Program-made: the position numbers and the translations under genes
The notes under the pieces: generated by a model
Seen by the model: only the letters and a program-made list of their open reading frames with translations
Databases searched by the model: none
Told to the model about the DNA's origin: nothing
Shown here: one piece after another, positions 31,958-47,200 of the stretch
Layout of the letters: every line of letters starts with the position of its first letter
How positions within the stretch are numbered: the stretch's first letter is position 1
DNA from: Pagrus major
Taxonomy: Eukaryota; Chordata; Actinopteri; Spariformes; Sparidae
Assembly: GCF_040436345.1 (NCBI RefSeq)
Contig: NC_133238.1
Location: 13,602,147-13,666,146, forward strand
Length of the DNA stretch: 64,000 nt
Reading direction: 5' to 3'

Positions 31958-34900
31958 TCAGGTGTGCATGGTGACACATATTGGGCAGCAGGTATGCCCT
32001 GTCTCCTTCTCCCAGGAGTATTTTAATGTTGAGAGGTGGTTCAGCTCTTTGAACTCTGAGATTACAGAGTTGAACTTGTTAAAATAAATGTTCCTGCTTT
32101 CGTTGAATGCTTTACATTGTAGGAGAAAGTGCATCTCTGTCTCAGCCTCACCTGTCCAGCAGTGACCACATGTTGTGTTGTCTTTTGGTTGCCGTGATTG
32201 TTTGTGTCTTCCTGTTTGGATGGTCAGTTTGTGGTCACTGAGCCTGTACTTGGTGAGCATCTGTCTCTGCTTCCTATCTCTGACAGTAGAGAGATGTTCT
32301 GCTCTTCATCGTCTCTTTTTAGGGCGAGATAACGTTCTGATCCACTTTGGCTTTTAGTTTCTTCTTTCCAATGTTCCCGGCAGGTTTCTTTACATTGTGT
32401 TATAATGTGCTTTCCTCTGATTGGTGTTTGGAGAGCAGTGTTGTTGTGAGGCTGGTCAGACTGTCTGAGAGGGGGCAGTCAGCCTCAGTACCAGCTGACA
32501 TAGGGGCTCTTTTCTGGGCTCAGCTCTTGAGTTTGGAGGCTTTGGAGTGGAGGGCGTCTCTGGCTGATTTCAGCTGGTTAAAAGTTGAGCGTTCTCTGTT
32601 GAATGTTAATTATCAGTGGGTATCTGCCTCATTCTGCTCTACATGCATTTGTTGGTGTGTTTCTGTGTGTGTGTAAAATGTGTCTGCTGAACTCTGCATG
32701 TAAAGACTCTGCTGGATGTTTGTCCCAGCGGGTTCAGCTCTGATGACTGAGTGGACCCAGACTTCACTAGCGTACAGCGCAGTGGGCTGGATGACACTAT
32801 CAAATATGTGAAGCCAGATTTTGACTGGAATTTGGAAATGATAAAATGTTCTCTTAATTGCATGTAGGGCTCTTCCAGCTGTTTCTTTTAGTGCGTTCAC
32901 TGCCATGTTGAAACTCCTGATGCTGTAATGGTTTTACCAAGGTAGCTATAACTCATGCTGCGTTCAATGATGTGATTATTTATGGTAAATTGGTGTTTGT
33001 TCTCCTGACATCTGGGGTGTTTTTGAAAGATCATGACATTAGTTTTCTTCATATTTACTGCCAGGGCCCAGTTCTGACAGTACTTTCCTACTGTGTCCAG
33101 CTGCTGCTGTAGTCCTTGTTCAGTAGGAGACAGTAGAACAAGGTCATCAGCATAAAACAGAGACTTCACCTCTCTGTCCAGGAGGGAGAGGCCAGGAGCA
33201 GCACATGGATCCAGCTCACCAGCAAGTTCATTTATATACACGTTAAATAAAGTCGGACTTATATTGCAGCCCTGGCGTCTCCTCTTCTCTGGGTGAAGAG
33301 TTCAGTCTGTTTGTCTCCAGTTTTAACAGCTCACATATTTTACAAATACATTGATTTAACCAGATCGTACATTTTGCCCCCTATACCACAGTGTAGAGTG
33401 TGTATAGTACAGTGTACTCTCTGACCTGTCTGTCTCTCTCTGACCCATCTGTCTCTCTCTCTGACCTGTCTGTGTGTCTCTCTCTGACCTGTCTGTCTCT
33501 CGCTGACCCGTCTGTCTCTGTCTCTGACCTGTCTGTCTCTCTCTCTGACCTGTCTGTCTCTCTCTCTCTCTCTGACCTGTCTGTCTCGCTCTCTCTGATG
33601 TGTCTGTCTCTCTCTCTCTGACATGTCTGTCTCTCTCTCTCTGACCTGTCTGTCTCAATTCAATTCAATTCAATTCAAATTCGCTTTATTGGCATGAATG
33701 TTACAAGAACTATGTTGCCAAAGCATCAAGAATCAATGAACAAAACAAATACAAATCACAGAATCAAATATATACAAATAAAAGAAAAAAGAAAAAAAAA
33801 AGAAGAAAAAGTATATATACATTTATATAGTATACCCTGTGTGTGTGTGCGTTCGTGTGTTTCCCCAGTCTCATGGCAGAGTGTTACATATTGTGCAGCT
33901 AACTTGATAAATTGTGGATCTTCTCCCACACAGACTTTTAACAGTTCATCACATGTTTTTCCCTGATACGATGGATCTGCTGCAGTGATCTGCTGTAGGA
34001 AACCTCTCTCTCAGTTTGGTACAGGGGGCAGGAGAGGAGAAAATGGGCCTTAGTCTCTGTTTCTCCTGAAGAGCCGTGTAGTGTTTACAGACTTTTAATT
34101 CTCTGGGCTTCCACTCTTTCTTATGCCGACCTGTTTCAACCTGTAGTTGATGGTCTGATGATATCTGTTGATAGTCTCTCTCTCTCTGACCTGTCTGTCT
34201 CTCGCTGACCCGTCTGTCTCTGTCTCTGACCTGTCTGTCTCTCTCTCTCTCTCTCTGACCTGTCTGTCTCTCTCTCTGACATGTCTGTCTCTCTCTCTCT
34301 GACCTGTCTGTCTCTCTCTCTCTCTGACCTGTCTGTCTCTCTCTCTCTCTGACCTGTCTGTCTCTCTCTCTGACATGTCTGTCTCTCTCTCTCTGACCTG
34401 TCTGTCTCTCTCTCTCTCTGACCTGTCTGTCTCTCTCTCTGACCTGTCTGTCTCTCTCTCTCTCTCTGACCTGTCTGTCTCTCTCTCTCTCTCTGACCTG
34501 TCTGTCTCTCTTGGTGTAGGTGGGTCAGAGAGTTTTTGAACGAGGAGAATCGAGGTCTGGATGTTCTGGTCGAGTATTTGTCCTTCGCTCAGTACGCCGT
34601 CACGTAAGTCTGAATGATACAATAATAATAATATTAGAATATATGAGACATTAAATATGAACTAATATGTAATATGTTACTTTAAGTTCTCTCAGTTTGA
34701 TGTGGGTTAGGGGTTAGGAAAGGGGGGGGACACAGGTGCGGACCCAGAGGTGTCTCAAAGTTATCCCAGAGGGATAACCACAAAATCGCAGTAGCGATAG
34801 ATTGGAAAGGGGAGAAAAAACAACAAAACTGTATAGAGCCACTACAGGCTTCCTTAATGAAACAAAGCACTAAAATGATTAACCAGACCACCGCTGCCAA

Positions 34901-37900
34901 GCAGCTGACTCAAATCCAAAATTGTCCAGGAGACCCAGAAAACACGAAACGAAAGGCAAAGGCTGCCCGGGAGACCTTTGATAACCCAAAAGGCTGGAGT
35001 CACAACAAACTCTCCAGCACCCCAAGTTATACACTGGGAAACAGGCAATTGACATCAAATACACACAAAGTTCTGAGTAGGTGTTTATAGATACACCGAC
35101 AACTTGAGAAGCCACAGGGAGAACCTCTCACTACCTCTGAAGGTGAGATAATGAGCCAGCACAGGGCACTGGAGACTCAGGGTATATGAAAACTCCCCAC
35201 ACCTGGGCTTAATCAAAGCCAATCAGTGCCACACACACCTGATTGCAGTGAGTTGATTCTCTCACCACTCTCACAGGGCCAAAGATTGAGTGCCCTCACA
35301 ACATGTATGTTCACGTTGTGAGCTCATATAGTCTCACAGAACAGGGTCTCTCATCGTCAGCATGGATTGTGGTTGTGAAGACGGTCCTGAGACTTTCCCG
35401 CGTGGTTTCAGAAGTCTGTTGGTTGTTTTCTTCATGTTTATACTCTGAACAGTTTAAACTGATCCTGGATCTTTGTAAAGCTCAGAACTACAAACATTTA
35501 AAAACGCTGCGTGTGTGTGTTCAGGTTTGATGGCGAGCAGTCGGAGGCCGGGGGTGAGGTCTCGTCCATAGACTCTCCTTGGAGTCGGTCCATAGAGGAT
35601 CTCCATGGCGACTGCAGCCTCCCCTCCCCATCGTCGTCTGTTCCCCGAGCAGCTCGACACTCCATCAGGTAACAAATGTGCAACAGGTGAAGTCGGCAGG
35701 TAGCGTCCGTCCGCTCGTCTGATTTTGTTTCTGTGTGTTTGTAGTTCGACTCTGGTGACTCGATCCAACACTCTGCCGAGTCGTCGCACTCTGAAGAATT
35801 CACGACTGGTCTGTAAGAAAGACGACGTTCACGTTTGTGTCATGTGTCTGAGAGCCATCATGAACTACCAGGTAACATCTGACACATACAGAAGGTTTAA
35901 TATAGAGATGATGATGAAGATTCATTAACGCTCAGTCTGAGCCCATTCACACAGACCATGACGAAGGTGTGAGTGATCTTCATCTGTGTCCTCCTCTTCC
36001 TCAGTACGGATTCAACATGGTGATGTCACATCCTCACGCTGTCAATGAGATCGCCCTGAGTCTCAACAACAGGAACCCCAGGTCAGTACTGCACACATGT
36101 ACTAATACTACTAATGAGTACTACAACAGGAACCCCAGGTCAGTACTGCACACATGTACTAATACTACTAATGAGTACTACAACAGGAATTCAGGTCAGT
36201 ACTGCACACACGTACTAATACTATTAATGAGTACTACAACAGGAACCCCAGGTCAGTACTGCACACATGTACTAATACTACTAATGAGTACTACAACAGG
36301 AATTCAGGTCAGTACTGCACACATGTACTAATACTACTAATGAGTACTACAACAGGAACCCCAGGTCAGTACTGCACACATGTACTAATACTACTGATGA
36401 GAAATACAACAGGAACCCCAGGTCAGTACTGCACACATGTACTAATACTACTAATGAGTACTACAACAGGAACCCCAGGTCAGTACTGCACACATGTACT
36501 AATACTACTAATGAGTACTACAACAGGAATTCAGGTCAGTACTGCACACATGTACTAATACTACTAATGAGAACTACAACAGGAACCCCAGGTCAGTACT
36601 GCACACATGTACTAATACTACTAATGAGTACTACAACAGGAACCCCAGGTCAGTACTGCACACATGTACTAATACTACTGATGAGAAATACAACAGGAAC
36701 CCCAGGTCAGTACTGCACACATGTACTAATACTACTAATGAGTACTACAACAGGAACCCCAGGTCAGTACTGCACACATGTACTAATACTACTGATGAGA
36801 AATACAACAGGAACCCCAGGTCAGTACTGCACACATGTACTAATCTGACCTGTCTCCCTCTCTGTCTCTGAACTGTCTCTCTCTCTGACCTGTCTCCCTC
36901 TCTGTCTCTGACCTGTCTCTCTCTCTGTCTCTGACCTGTCTCTCTCTCTCTGACCTGTCTCCCTCTCTCTCTCTGACCTGTCTCTCTCTCTGACCTGTCT
37001 CCCTCTCTCTCTCTGACCTGTCTCTCTCTCTGACCTGTCTCTCTCTCTGTCTCTGAACTGTCTATCTCTCTCTGACCTGTCTCTCTCTCTGTCTCTGAAC
37101 TGTCTATCTCTCTCTGACTTGTCTCTCTCTCTGACCTGTCTCCCTCTCTGTCTCTGACCTGTCTCTCTCTCTGACCTGTCTCCCTCTCTGTCTCTGACCT
37201 GTCTCTATCTCTGACCTGTCTCCCTCTCTATCTCTGACCTGTCTCTCTCTGTATCTCTGACCTGTCTGTCTCTCTGACCTGTCTCCCTCTCTATCTCTGA
37301 CCTGTCTCTCTCTGTGTCTCTGACCTGTCTGTCTCTCTGACCTGTCTCCCTCTCTGTCTCTGAACTGTCTTTTTTTTTCAATTTAAAAAGCTTTATTGGC
37401 ATGACAAGGCAGTGCTTGTATTGCCAAAGCATATAACAATAAAATAATATAAAAAAAAAAAAAAAAAAAAACACCCAAAAGAAAATCATTTTGATCACAA
37501 CATATTTACAGGAACAGAGTTTTGGAGCGGGGTTTGCTCCTATGTGGTGTTTCCGTGGTCGTCCCTCAGTCTGTGGCAGGAGGACACTTACTCAACTGTC
37601 TCTCTCTGTGTCTCTGACCTGTCTGTCTCTCAGGACGAAGGCTCTGGTGTTGGAGTTGTTGGCGGCTGTTTGTTTGGTCAGAGGAGGACATGAGATCATC
37701 CTGTCGGCCTTTGACAACTTCAAAACTGTAAACACACACACACACACACACACAATGATCCTATATTGATGACTATTGATCGAATATGAAAAGAGCTGCA
37801 GTTCATGAGGTTTCTACAACAGACAGTTAATAGGAACATTTTCTACCATTGTAGAGCTGATGAACATACATGAATGTATAGATTTATGTATCGTGTGCAT

Positions 37901-38159
37901 TGATTGATTGATTGACTTATTGATTGATCTGTTGCAGGTGTGTTCAGAGTCGATGCGTTTTGAGAAGTTGATGGAACATTTTAAGAACGAAGATGACAAC
38001 ATCGACTTTTTGGTACGACGACTGAACTTGAATCAATATTTAGGCTTTTGATTAAAATATTAAAGTGTTCTTTCACATCACAGTCGTCAGTTACAGTCAC
38101 TATATTTAACAGATATAACATGGACCTTTAATGAGGGTGACATCATCAGCAGGTTGATG

Positions 38160-38225
<66 letters not shown>

Positions 38226-41200
38226 AGGTGGCATGTATGCAGTTCATTAACATCGTGGTTCACTCTGTGGAGGACATGAACTTCAGAGTCCATCTGCAGT
38301 ACGACTTCACCAAACTCAACCTGGACGAACATCTTGAGGTAACACGGTCACATGGGCCACTCTCAGCCAATCACACGAGAGCAACAATCATTCTCTTACT
38401 CTGTACTGTACTGACAATCATCATCACATGACCCGCTCTCAGCCAATCACATGAGAGCTCATCATTAACAACAAGTATGTGGACAAAATACACAAATGAT
38501 AAACTCCACCTGTCTACCTGCGTGTCTCCCGGCTTGTCTCTCGGTTAACTTGGATCTGTGCCTGTCTCACTGCAGAGGCTGAAGCACACAGAGAGCGACA
38601 GACTGCAGGTTCAGATTCAGGCGTACCTCGACAACGTGTTCGACGTCGGGACGCTGCTGGAGGACGCCGAGACCAAAACTGCTGCTCTGGAACGAGTGGA
38701 GGAGCTGGAGGAGAGCCTGAGCACGGTGAGACAGACAGACGTAGAGGCAGACAGGTGTACTAACACCTGCTGGATGATCAGTCAGACAGATTAGAAGAAC
38801 ACACAGACAGGTGTCATACTGACCTGTACCTGTCTGTCTCTCTCTGCCCATAGATGTCTGAACGCCTGCTGGACGTGGAGAACGAAGCGATGCTGAAGAT
38901 CGTCGAACTGGAGAAACAACTGATGCAAACCAACAAGGAGCTGGACCACGTCCGGGTCAGAAACCACACCAACATTCAGTCATCATGGAGACAGAAAATG
39001 TTGTATTGTCTGTTTAACTCCTGTTCTCTGTACCGTCACATGTTCTGCTTCTAACACACCTGTCACCTTGGCAGGAGGTGTATGCGAGCGCTAACACTCA
39101 GGTACACACCTTGCGACGGATGGTTCGGGAGAAGGACCAAACGATCCGGCGTCAGAGTCGTCTGGAGCGTCAGGCTCAGGAGGCCCAGCAGGTTGGAGGA
39201 CCTGGAGCTCCGCAACCCCAGAGAGGAGAAGGGGACGGGGGGGTGGCTGACTCCGCCTCCCCCTCACCTCCACCCTGTCCTAACCTGTCGCCCAGGTGAG
39301 AGACATGACTGTACACCTCTGCTGGGGAAGCCAACAGCAAACAGACACAGTTAAAGATGAGCTGGTGAGACAGATAAAGAGAGAGACAGGTGACACAAAC
39401 ACGACTGCAGGTGAATCATCACGTTGATCAACTAAAACATCTACACAACTGCATCATTAAAACCTGGAATGATAGTGGTGAACCATCATCTTCTAGGAAG
39501 AAATGTGGTCGGAAAGAAATCTTGAATGATCGCGATTGGAGATCACTTAAATGTTTGGTGAAATCAGATGGTGAAAAATGTGGTCTGATGAGTCCAGATT
39601 GACCCTGTTCAGAGTGATGTGCCCATCAGGGTAAGAACAGAGGCAGATGAAGTGATGCACTCATCATGCCTAGTGCCTACTGTACAAGCCTGTGGGGGCA
39701 GTGTTATGAGCTGAGGTTGAATTAGTTGGTCAGGTCAGCTGACTACCCGAATATACTGAATGACCAGGTTTTTCCATCGATGGATTTTTTCTTCCCCGAT
39801 GGCACGGACATATTAATGTGCTAACAAATTACCTTCATATTAGTAAATAAACTAAAGAACCAATGACAGAGCCCTGATGTTAGCCACGACATCGTTATAA
39901 GATGACACTGTCAGCTGTCGTGTTTAAAGACAAGCCCTGCTGCCTGTTTCTGTCTGTTGGTGACAAAATTACCTCAAATCAACAAACAGCCAATGAGGGT
40001 CGATTGATTGCCTGATTTATTTCCACAGTCCTGAGACGGTAGCCTATCACACCATGGGACCAGGGATAGGCGAAGGTCCAGGGATGCCAGCCCCACCCCC
40101 TCCCCCTCCTCCCCCACCAATGCCAGGCACAGGTGAGTTTCAACTACACCTTCAGCACGGATTTATACTGAGTACACTCAAATACCACAAGTACACTCAA
40201 ATACTACAAGTGCACTCAAATACTACAAGTGCACTCAAATACTACAAGTACACTCAAATACTACAAGTGCACTCAAATACTACAAGTACTCTTATATACT
40301 ACAAGTACACTCAAATACTACAAGTACTCTGGATAAAACTTCCTGTTCAACACTAAACTTCTTCTTCTTTTGTCTTTAAAGTGTCCAACGGTACATTCCC
40401 TGCACCTCCTCCCCCTGCTCCTCCGCCTCCCCCTCCACCCCCTCCTCCCCCCTGTCGCACCAGTGAGCTGTCCTCCTCCGTCCCCATGCCCCCCCCTCCT
40501 CCTCCTGTAGCCCCCCCTCTCCCGGGGTCAGGGGGGTCGCCCACGGTCATCTTTAACTCAGGACTCGCAGGTGAGACTCAAGTTTAAAGCATTTTAATCA
40601 TCACAGTTTAATGAACACACCTGAGTCGATTCCCAAGAGTGTCACGATTCTCCAAATCCTCCATTTGTTTTGTCTTTACATTTTAATGCCACGATCCGAT
40701 TCACTTCCGATTAAAACATTTTTTTCAGCACCAACTGCTATGCCATCATTACACAGTCTTGATTTTTAAAGCTCAACAGATCATCTGTTTCTGTCCTGAA
40801 AGCTGGCACTTGACTGATTCTTCTTTAAAGAGGAAGGTGACATGGTGACATGATGGTGACATGGTGACATGATGACATGGTTGTGACATGGTGATATGAT
40901 GACATGGTGATATGATGACATGGTTGTGACATGGTGACATGACGACATGGTGGTGACATGGTTGTGACATGGTGACATGGTGACATGGTGATATGATGAC
41001 ATGGTGGTGACATGGTAACATGGTGACATGGTGGTGACATGATGACATGGTGGTGACATGGTAACATGGTGACATGGTGGTGACAGTAACATGGTGACAT
41101 GGTGGTGACAGTAACATGGTGACATGGTGGTTACAGTGACATGGTGACATGGTAGTGACAGTGACATGGTGACATGGTGGTGACATGGTGACATGGTGGT

Positions 41201-44200
41201 GACATGGTGACGTGATGATATGGTGGTGACAGTAACATGCTGACATGGTGGTGACAGTGACATGGTGGTGACATGGTGGTGACATGGTGGTGACATGGTT
41301 GTGACATGGTGACGTGATGATATGGTGGTGACAGTGACATGGTGACATGGTGGTGACAGTGACATGGTGGTGACATGGTGGTGACATGGTGGTGACATGG
41401 TTGTGACATGGTGACGTGATGATATGGTGGTGACAGTAACATGCTGACATGGTGGTGACAGTAACATGGTGACATGGTGGTTACAGTGACATGGTGACAT
41501 GGTAGTGACAGTGACATGGTGACATGGTGGTGACATGGTGACATGATGGTGACATGGTGACATGGTGGTGACATGGTGACGTGATGATATGGTGGTGACA
41601 GTAACATGGTGACATGGTGGTGACAGTAACATGGTGACATGGTGGTTACAGTGACATGGTGATATGGTAGTGACAGTGACATGGTGACATGATGGTGACA
41701 TGGTGACATGGTGGTGACATGGTGACGTGATGATATGGTGGTGACAGTAACATGCTGACATGGTGGTGACAGTGACATGGTGGTGACATGGTGGTGACAT
41801 GGTTGTGACATGGTAAAATGGTGACATGGTGACATGGTGATATGATGACATGGTTGTGACATGGTGACATGGTGACATGATGACATAGTGGTGACATGGT
41901 TGTGACATGGTAACATGGTGATATGATGACATGGTTGTGACATGGTGACATGATGACATGGTGGTGACATGGTGGTGACATGGTTGTGACATGGTGACAT
42001 GGTGATATGATGACATGGTGGTGACATGGTAACATGGTGACATGGTGGTGACATGATGACATGGTGGTGACATGGTAACATGGTGACATGGTGGTGACAT
42101 GGTGACATGATGACATGGTGGTGACATGGTAACATGGTGACATGGTGGTGACATGGTGACGTGATGATATGGTGGTGACAGTAACATGGTGACATGGTGG
42201 TGACAGTAACATGCTGACATGGTGGTTACAGTGACATGGTGACATGGTAGTGACAGTGACATGGTGACATGATGGTGACATGGTGACATGGTGGTGACAT
42301 GGTGACGTGATGATATGGTGGTGACAGTAACATGCTGACATGGTGGTGACAGTGACATGGTGGTGACATGGTGGTGACATGGTGACATGATGGTGACATG
42401 GTGGTGACAGTGACATGCTGACATGGTGGTGACATGGTGACATGATGATATGGTGGTGACATGGCGAAATGGTGGTGACAGTGACATGGTGACATAGTGA
42501 CGTGGTGACATGGTGACATGATGATATGGTGGTGACATGGCGAAATGGTGGTGACAGTGACATGGTGGTGACAGTGACATGGTGATATGGTGGTGACAGT
42601 GACATGGTGACATGGTGGTGACATGGTGACATGGCGAAATGGTGGTGACAGTGACATGGTGACATGGTGGTGACATGGTGACATGATGATATGGTGGTGA
42701 CGGTGACATGGTGACATGGTGTTGACAGTGACATGGTTGTGACATGGTAACATGGTGACATGGTGACATGGTGACATGGTGATATGATGACATGGTGGTG
42801 ACATGGCGAAATGGTGGTGACAGTGACATGGTGACATGGTGACGTGGTGACGTGGTGACATGGTGACATGATGATATGGTGGTGACAGTGACATGGTGAC
42901 ATGGCGAAATGGTGGTGACAGTGACATGGTGGTGACAGTGACATGGAGACAGTCATTTGATACATCACCAATAATGTACATATGCACAGGAAGTCCATCT
43001 GGACAAAGTCTACTAATTCATATGGAAAGTAAAACAGTAACTTATTTCTCAAGTTAATTTGGAACAAACTGTTCAACGGTCACTAGATGGCAGACAAGTA
43101 CTTTAACAGACTACATATGTTTATTTTGTCCTCTCAGAGTTGCCGTAATGTGGCAGATTTGATTCCGATGATCAAAACTGAAAGCTCATATCAATCGATT
43201 TTCTATTTTAAACTGAAATCGTGACATTGATCCACACCTTTCAGCTTACCAGAATTCAGAATTATCAGTCGTCATGCTAACAGTGAAATATAACCTGTTA
43301 CAAACTGAGTTTTATGTTACTAACAAGCTTTTGTTCTCTCTTGTTTGCTGACAGAGGGTCCTCTCAAGTTATTCTGTACGTTTATTTATTATTCTTTACA
43401 TTTTACAGCTTCCTCCATCATCTTCATCAATTAATGTTCATCATCATCATCATCATCATCTTCATTTTTTAATCATCCTCCACCATCATCTTGAGGTCTG
43501 ACCATCAGTGTTCTGGTCCGACCATCAGAGCATCTTTCATATTCATTCTTCATCCCTCTGTCATCACTTCATCAGCTGGAAACTAGAAACTGAGCCCATC
43601 AGCCTCCAGCACAACCAGCTTTTGGCTGATTTGTCTCTTATTGTCACATGTTTGATCTCATTGGTCGAACTCTTTAAAGTGAAGGCAAAGACATAGAGTT
43701 CTCAGGGGATCAGTCAGGGTTAGGATTCTCAGGGGATGCAGTTTGTGGCGCCTTGGCTCAAGTTAAATTCGATTTAAAACTCCTTTATGGATAAAATATC
43801 TTTTAAAAGTCTTTAATAAAATGTTTAAAATATGCCACTTTGGTATTAGGAGTGGTTTTAGCAATGATCCCAGCCTCTCATCTCTTCAGGCTGAGGTCAG
43901 GCCTCAGTGTGAACACACCTGTAGACTTTTAAATCTGACAACCTGCTCACCTCTCTCTCTCTCTGCTGTACAGCGGTGAAGATAAAGAAGCCGATCCAGA
44001 CCAAGTTCAGGTTGCCAGTGTTGAACTGGGTCGCCCTGAAGCCGAGTCAGATCAACGGGACAGTCTTCAATGACATTGATGACGAGTCCATTCTGCGGGT
44101 ACAAAAAAGTCTTATTTGAATCCAACAATTCCATCAAGTCATCAGGATTCAGTGTTTTTTTCATAACAGAGATTATAGCAGGTTATTAACACAACAGTTA

Positions 44201-47200
44201 AAAACTAAACTGGGTTGAGAAAGATCCAGATGAGAGGAGAGAGCAGCTGCTGAAGAGAAGTCAAAATGTTAATATGTCTTCAACATGTAGCCTACAGATG
44301 AGGTGTGACCTTTCTTGTCCTGGATTTTACTTGTCTGGTAACACGATGGCTCAATACGGCCAAAGAGACGAGAGAGCCTATGAGGCATTACTCCAGGCTG
44401 AAAAATAAACTTGACCTCCTCTCTCTCCTCTCCTGAAAAGAGTGACCACCTGTCTGAGCAGCTGTTTGACTATATCTCTCTCTATATATATACCTGTCTG
44501 TCTCTCAGGACCTGGATGTGGAGGGCTTTGAGGAGCTGTTTAAGACAAAGGCTCAGGGTCCAGCAGTGGACTTGACTCTGTCCAGACAGAAACTTCCTCA
44601 GAAAGCTCCATCCAAAGTTTCTCTGCTGGAGGCGAACAGATCCAAAAATCTGGCCATCACTCTGAGGAAGGCTGGCCAGGGATCAGAGGTCATCTGCCGA
44701 GCCATTCACACGTAGGTTAAAGTCCACCAGTGTAACCAAAAACAGTAAGACAAGTACAATAACCTCCACTAGTTACTCTACAAGTAAGAACCAGTAACAG
44801 CAACACCAGTAAGACAATTCTCCAATAACCAGTACTGACAGTAACAGGACCATCAGACCATCAGATTACCATCTCGGCTCAGTCTGAAGGGTGTTTCTTG
44901 TTCTCATTATTCCATGAGCCGGGGGTAGGGTTGGGTTAGTCCTTCACACAGGGTTAGGGGTAGGGCTGGGTTGGTCCTTCACACAGGGTTAGGGGTAGGG
45001 TTGGGTTAGTCCTTCACACAGGGTTAGGGGTAGGGCTGGGTTAGTCCTTCACACAGGGTTAGGGGTAGGGCTGGGTTAGTCCTTCACACAGGGTTAGGGG
45101 TAGGGCTGGGTTGGTCCTTCACACAGGGTTAGGGGTAGGGCTGGGTTAGTCCTTCACACAGGGTTAGGGGTAGGGCTGGGTTAGTCCTTCACACAGGGTT
45201 AGGGGTAGGGCTGGGTTAGTCCTTCACACAGGGTTAGGGGTAGGGCTGGGTTAGTCCTTCACACAGGGTTAGGGGTAGGGCTGGGTTGGTCCTTCACACA
45301 GGGTTAGGGGTAGGGCTGGGTTGGTCCTTCACACAGGGTTAGGGGTAGGGTTGGGTTAGTCCTTCACACAGGGTTAGGGGTAGGGCTGGGTTGGTCCTTC
45401 ACACAGGGTTAGGGGTAGGGTTGGGTTAGTCCCTCACACAGGGTTAGGGGTAGGGCTGGGTTAGTCCTTCACACAGGGTTAGGGGTAGGGCTGGGTTGGT
45501 CCTTCACACAGGGTTAGGGGTAGGGCTGGGTTGGTCCTTCACACAGGGTTAGGGGTAGGGTTGGGTTAGTCCTTCACACAGGGTTAGGGGTAGGGCTGGG
45601 TTAGTCCTTCACACAGGGTTAGGGGTAGGGCTGGGTTAGTCCTTCACACAGGGTTAGGGGTAGGGCTGGGTTAGTCCTTCACACAGGGTTAGGGGTACGG
45701 TTGGGTTAGTCCTTCACACAGGGTTAGGGGTAGGGCTGGGTTAGTCCTTCACACAGGGTTAGGGGTAGGGCTGGGTTGGTCCTTCACACAGGGTTAGGGG
45801 TAGGGCTGGGTTAGTCCTTCACACAGGGTTAGGGGTAGGGTTGGGTTAGTCCTTCACACAGGGTTAGGGGTAGGGCTGGGTTAGTCCTTCACACAGGGTT
45901 AGGGGTAGGGTTGGGTTAGTCCTTCACACAGGGTTAGGGGTAGGGCTGGGTTAGTCCTTCACACAGGGTTAGGGGTAGGGCTGGGTTAGTCCTTCACACA
46001 GGGTTAGGGGTAGGGTTGGGTTGGTCCTTCACACAGGGTTAGGGGTAGGGCTGGGTTAGTCCTTCACACAGGGTTAGGGGTACGGTTGGGTTAGTCCTTC
46101 ACACAGGGTTAGGGGTAGGGCTGGGTTGGTCCTTCACACAGGGTTAGGGGTAGGGCTGGGTTAGTCCTTCAGACACCTGAACAGTGTGGTTTTGGTTTCT
46201 GTAGATTTGACCTTCGGACAGTTCGGGTGGACTTTGTGGAGTGTCTGATGCGTTTCCTGCCGACGGAGGCCGAGGTGAAGCTTCTACGGCAATATGAGAG
46301 GGACAGAAAACCTCTGGAGGCTCTCAGTGACGAAGACCGCTTCATGATGCAGTTCAGCCGCATCGAAAGACTCAACCAGCGCATGTCTATCATGACCTTC
46401 ATGGGCAACTTCACCGACAACGTCCAGATGTTAACACCAGTAAGAAAGACAGACAGACAGACAGACAGGTGGAGAGAAAGACAGACGGAGAGACAGACAG
46501 ACAGACAGGTGGAGAGAAAGACAGACGGAGAGACAGACAGACGGACAGGTGGAGAGAAAGACAGACGGAGAGACAGACAGACAGACAGTTGGAGAGACAG
46601 ACAGATGGAGAGACAGACAGACAGATAGGTGGAGAGACTCACAGACAGACACTCGGGTAGACAGGTGGAGAGACAGACAAATAAATGTGACCTGTCTCAC
46701 TGTGACTGTGTTTCCTTACAGCAACTCCACGCGATGATCGCTGCTTCAGTTTCTATAAAATCATCTCAGAAGCTCAAGAAGATCCTCGAGGTCTGTCTGT
46801 GTTTGTTTGTTTGTTTGTGTAAATATCCAATGTGTGTATGTTTGTGTATAAATATCCAGTGTGTATGTTTGTTCATTACTTGTTATACACAGTGTGTGTA
46901 TTTATACATAATCCTCTATATGTATAAACACATCTACATTCAAATTCAAATTCAAAGGGGCTTTATTGGCATGAAAGTTTAACAACAATGTTGCCAAAGT
47001 ATCTGTCCATAACACAACAAATAACAACACAAAACACAACACCAAGATTGATTTACATAAATTATATATACAGTATATACAGTGTGTGTGTGTGTGCGTG
47101 TGCGTGTGTCGGTCATTCACTGTCCCTCAGGTTGTGGCATGTTGACACATGTTGGGCAGCAGGTTGCCCTGTCTCCTTCTCCCAGGAGTATTTTTAATTT

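Noticed and set aside
33340-34622. Arg/Glu/Thr/Gln-rich minus-strand frames that look like coiled coils
   Set aside because: Reverse reading of CTCTGACCTGTCTGTC arrays; the true coding feature there is only the short fmnl2 exon 34520-34603.
40781-42829. A 682-codon minus-strand open frame (and overlapping 476-, 354- and 253-codon frames)
   Set aside because: It is wholly inside the TGGTGACA array; composition is only Ser, Pro, Cys, His, Val, Thr and Met repeats, several frames are open at once, and it is spanned by an fmnl2 intron.
43353-43380. Possible micro-exon after CTGACAG in fmnl2 intron 16 (GGTCCTCTCAAGTTATTC)
   Set aside because: It lacks a matching donor and is not needed: exon 40382-40570 joins 43974-44098 in frame and gives the expected GLA-AVKIKKP junction.
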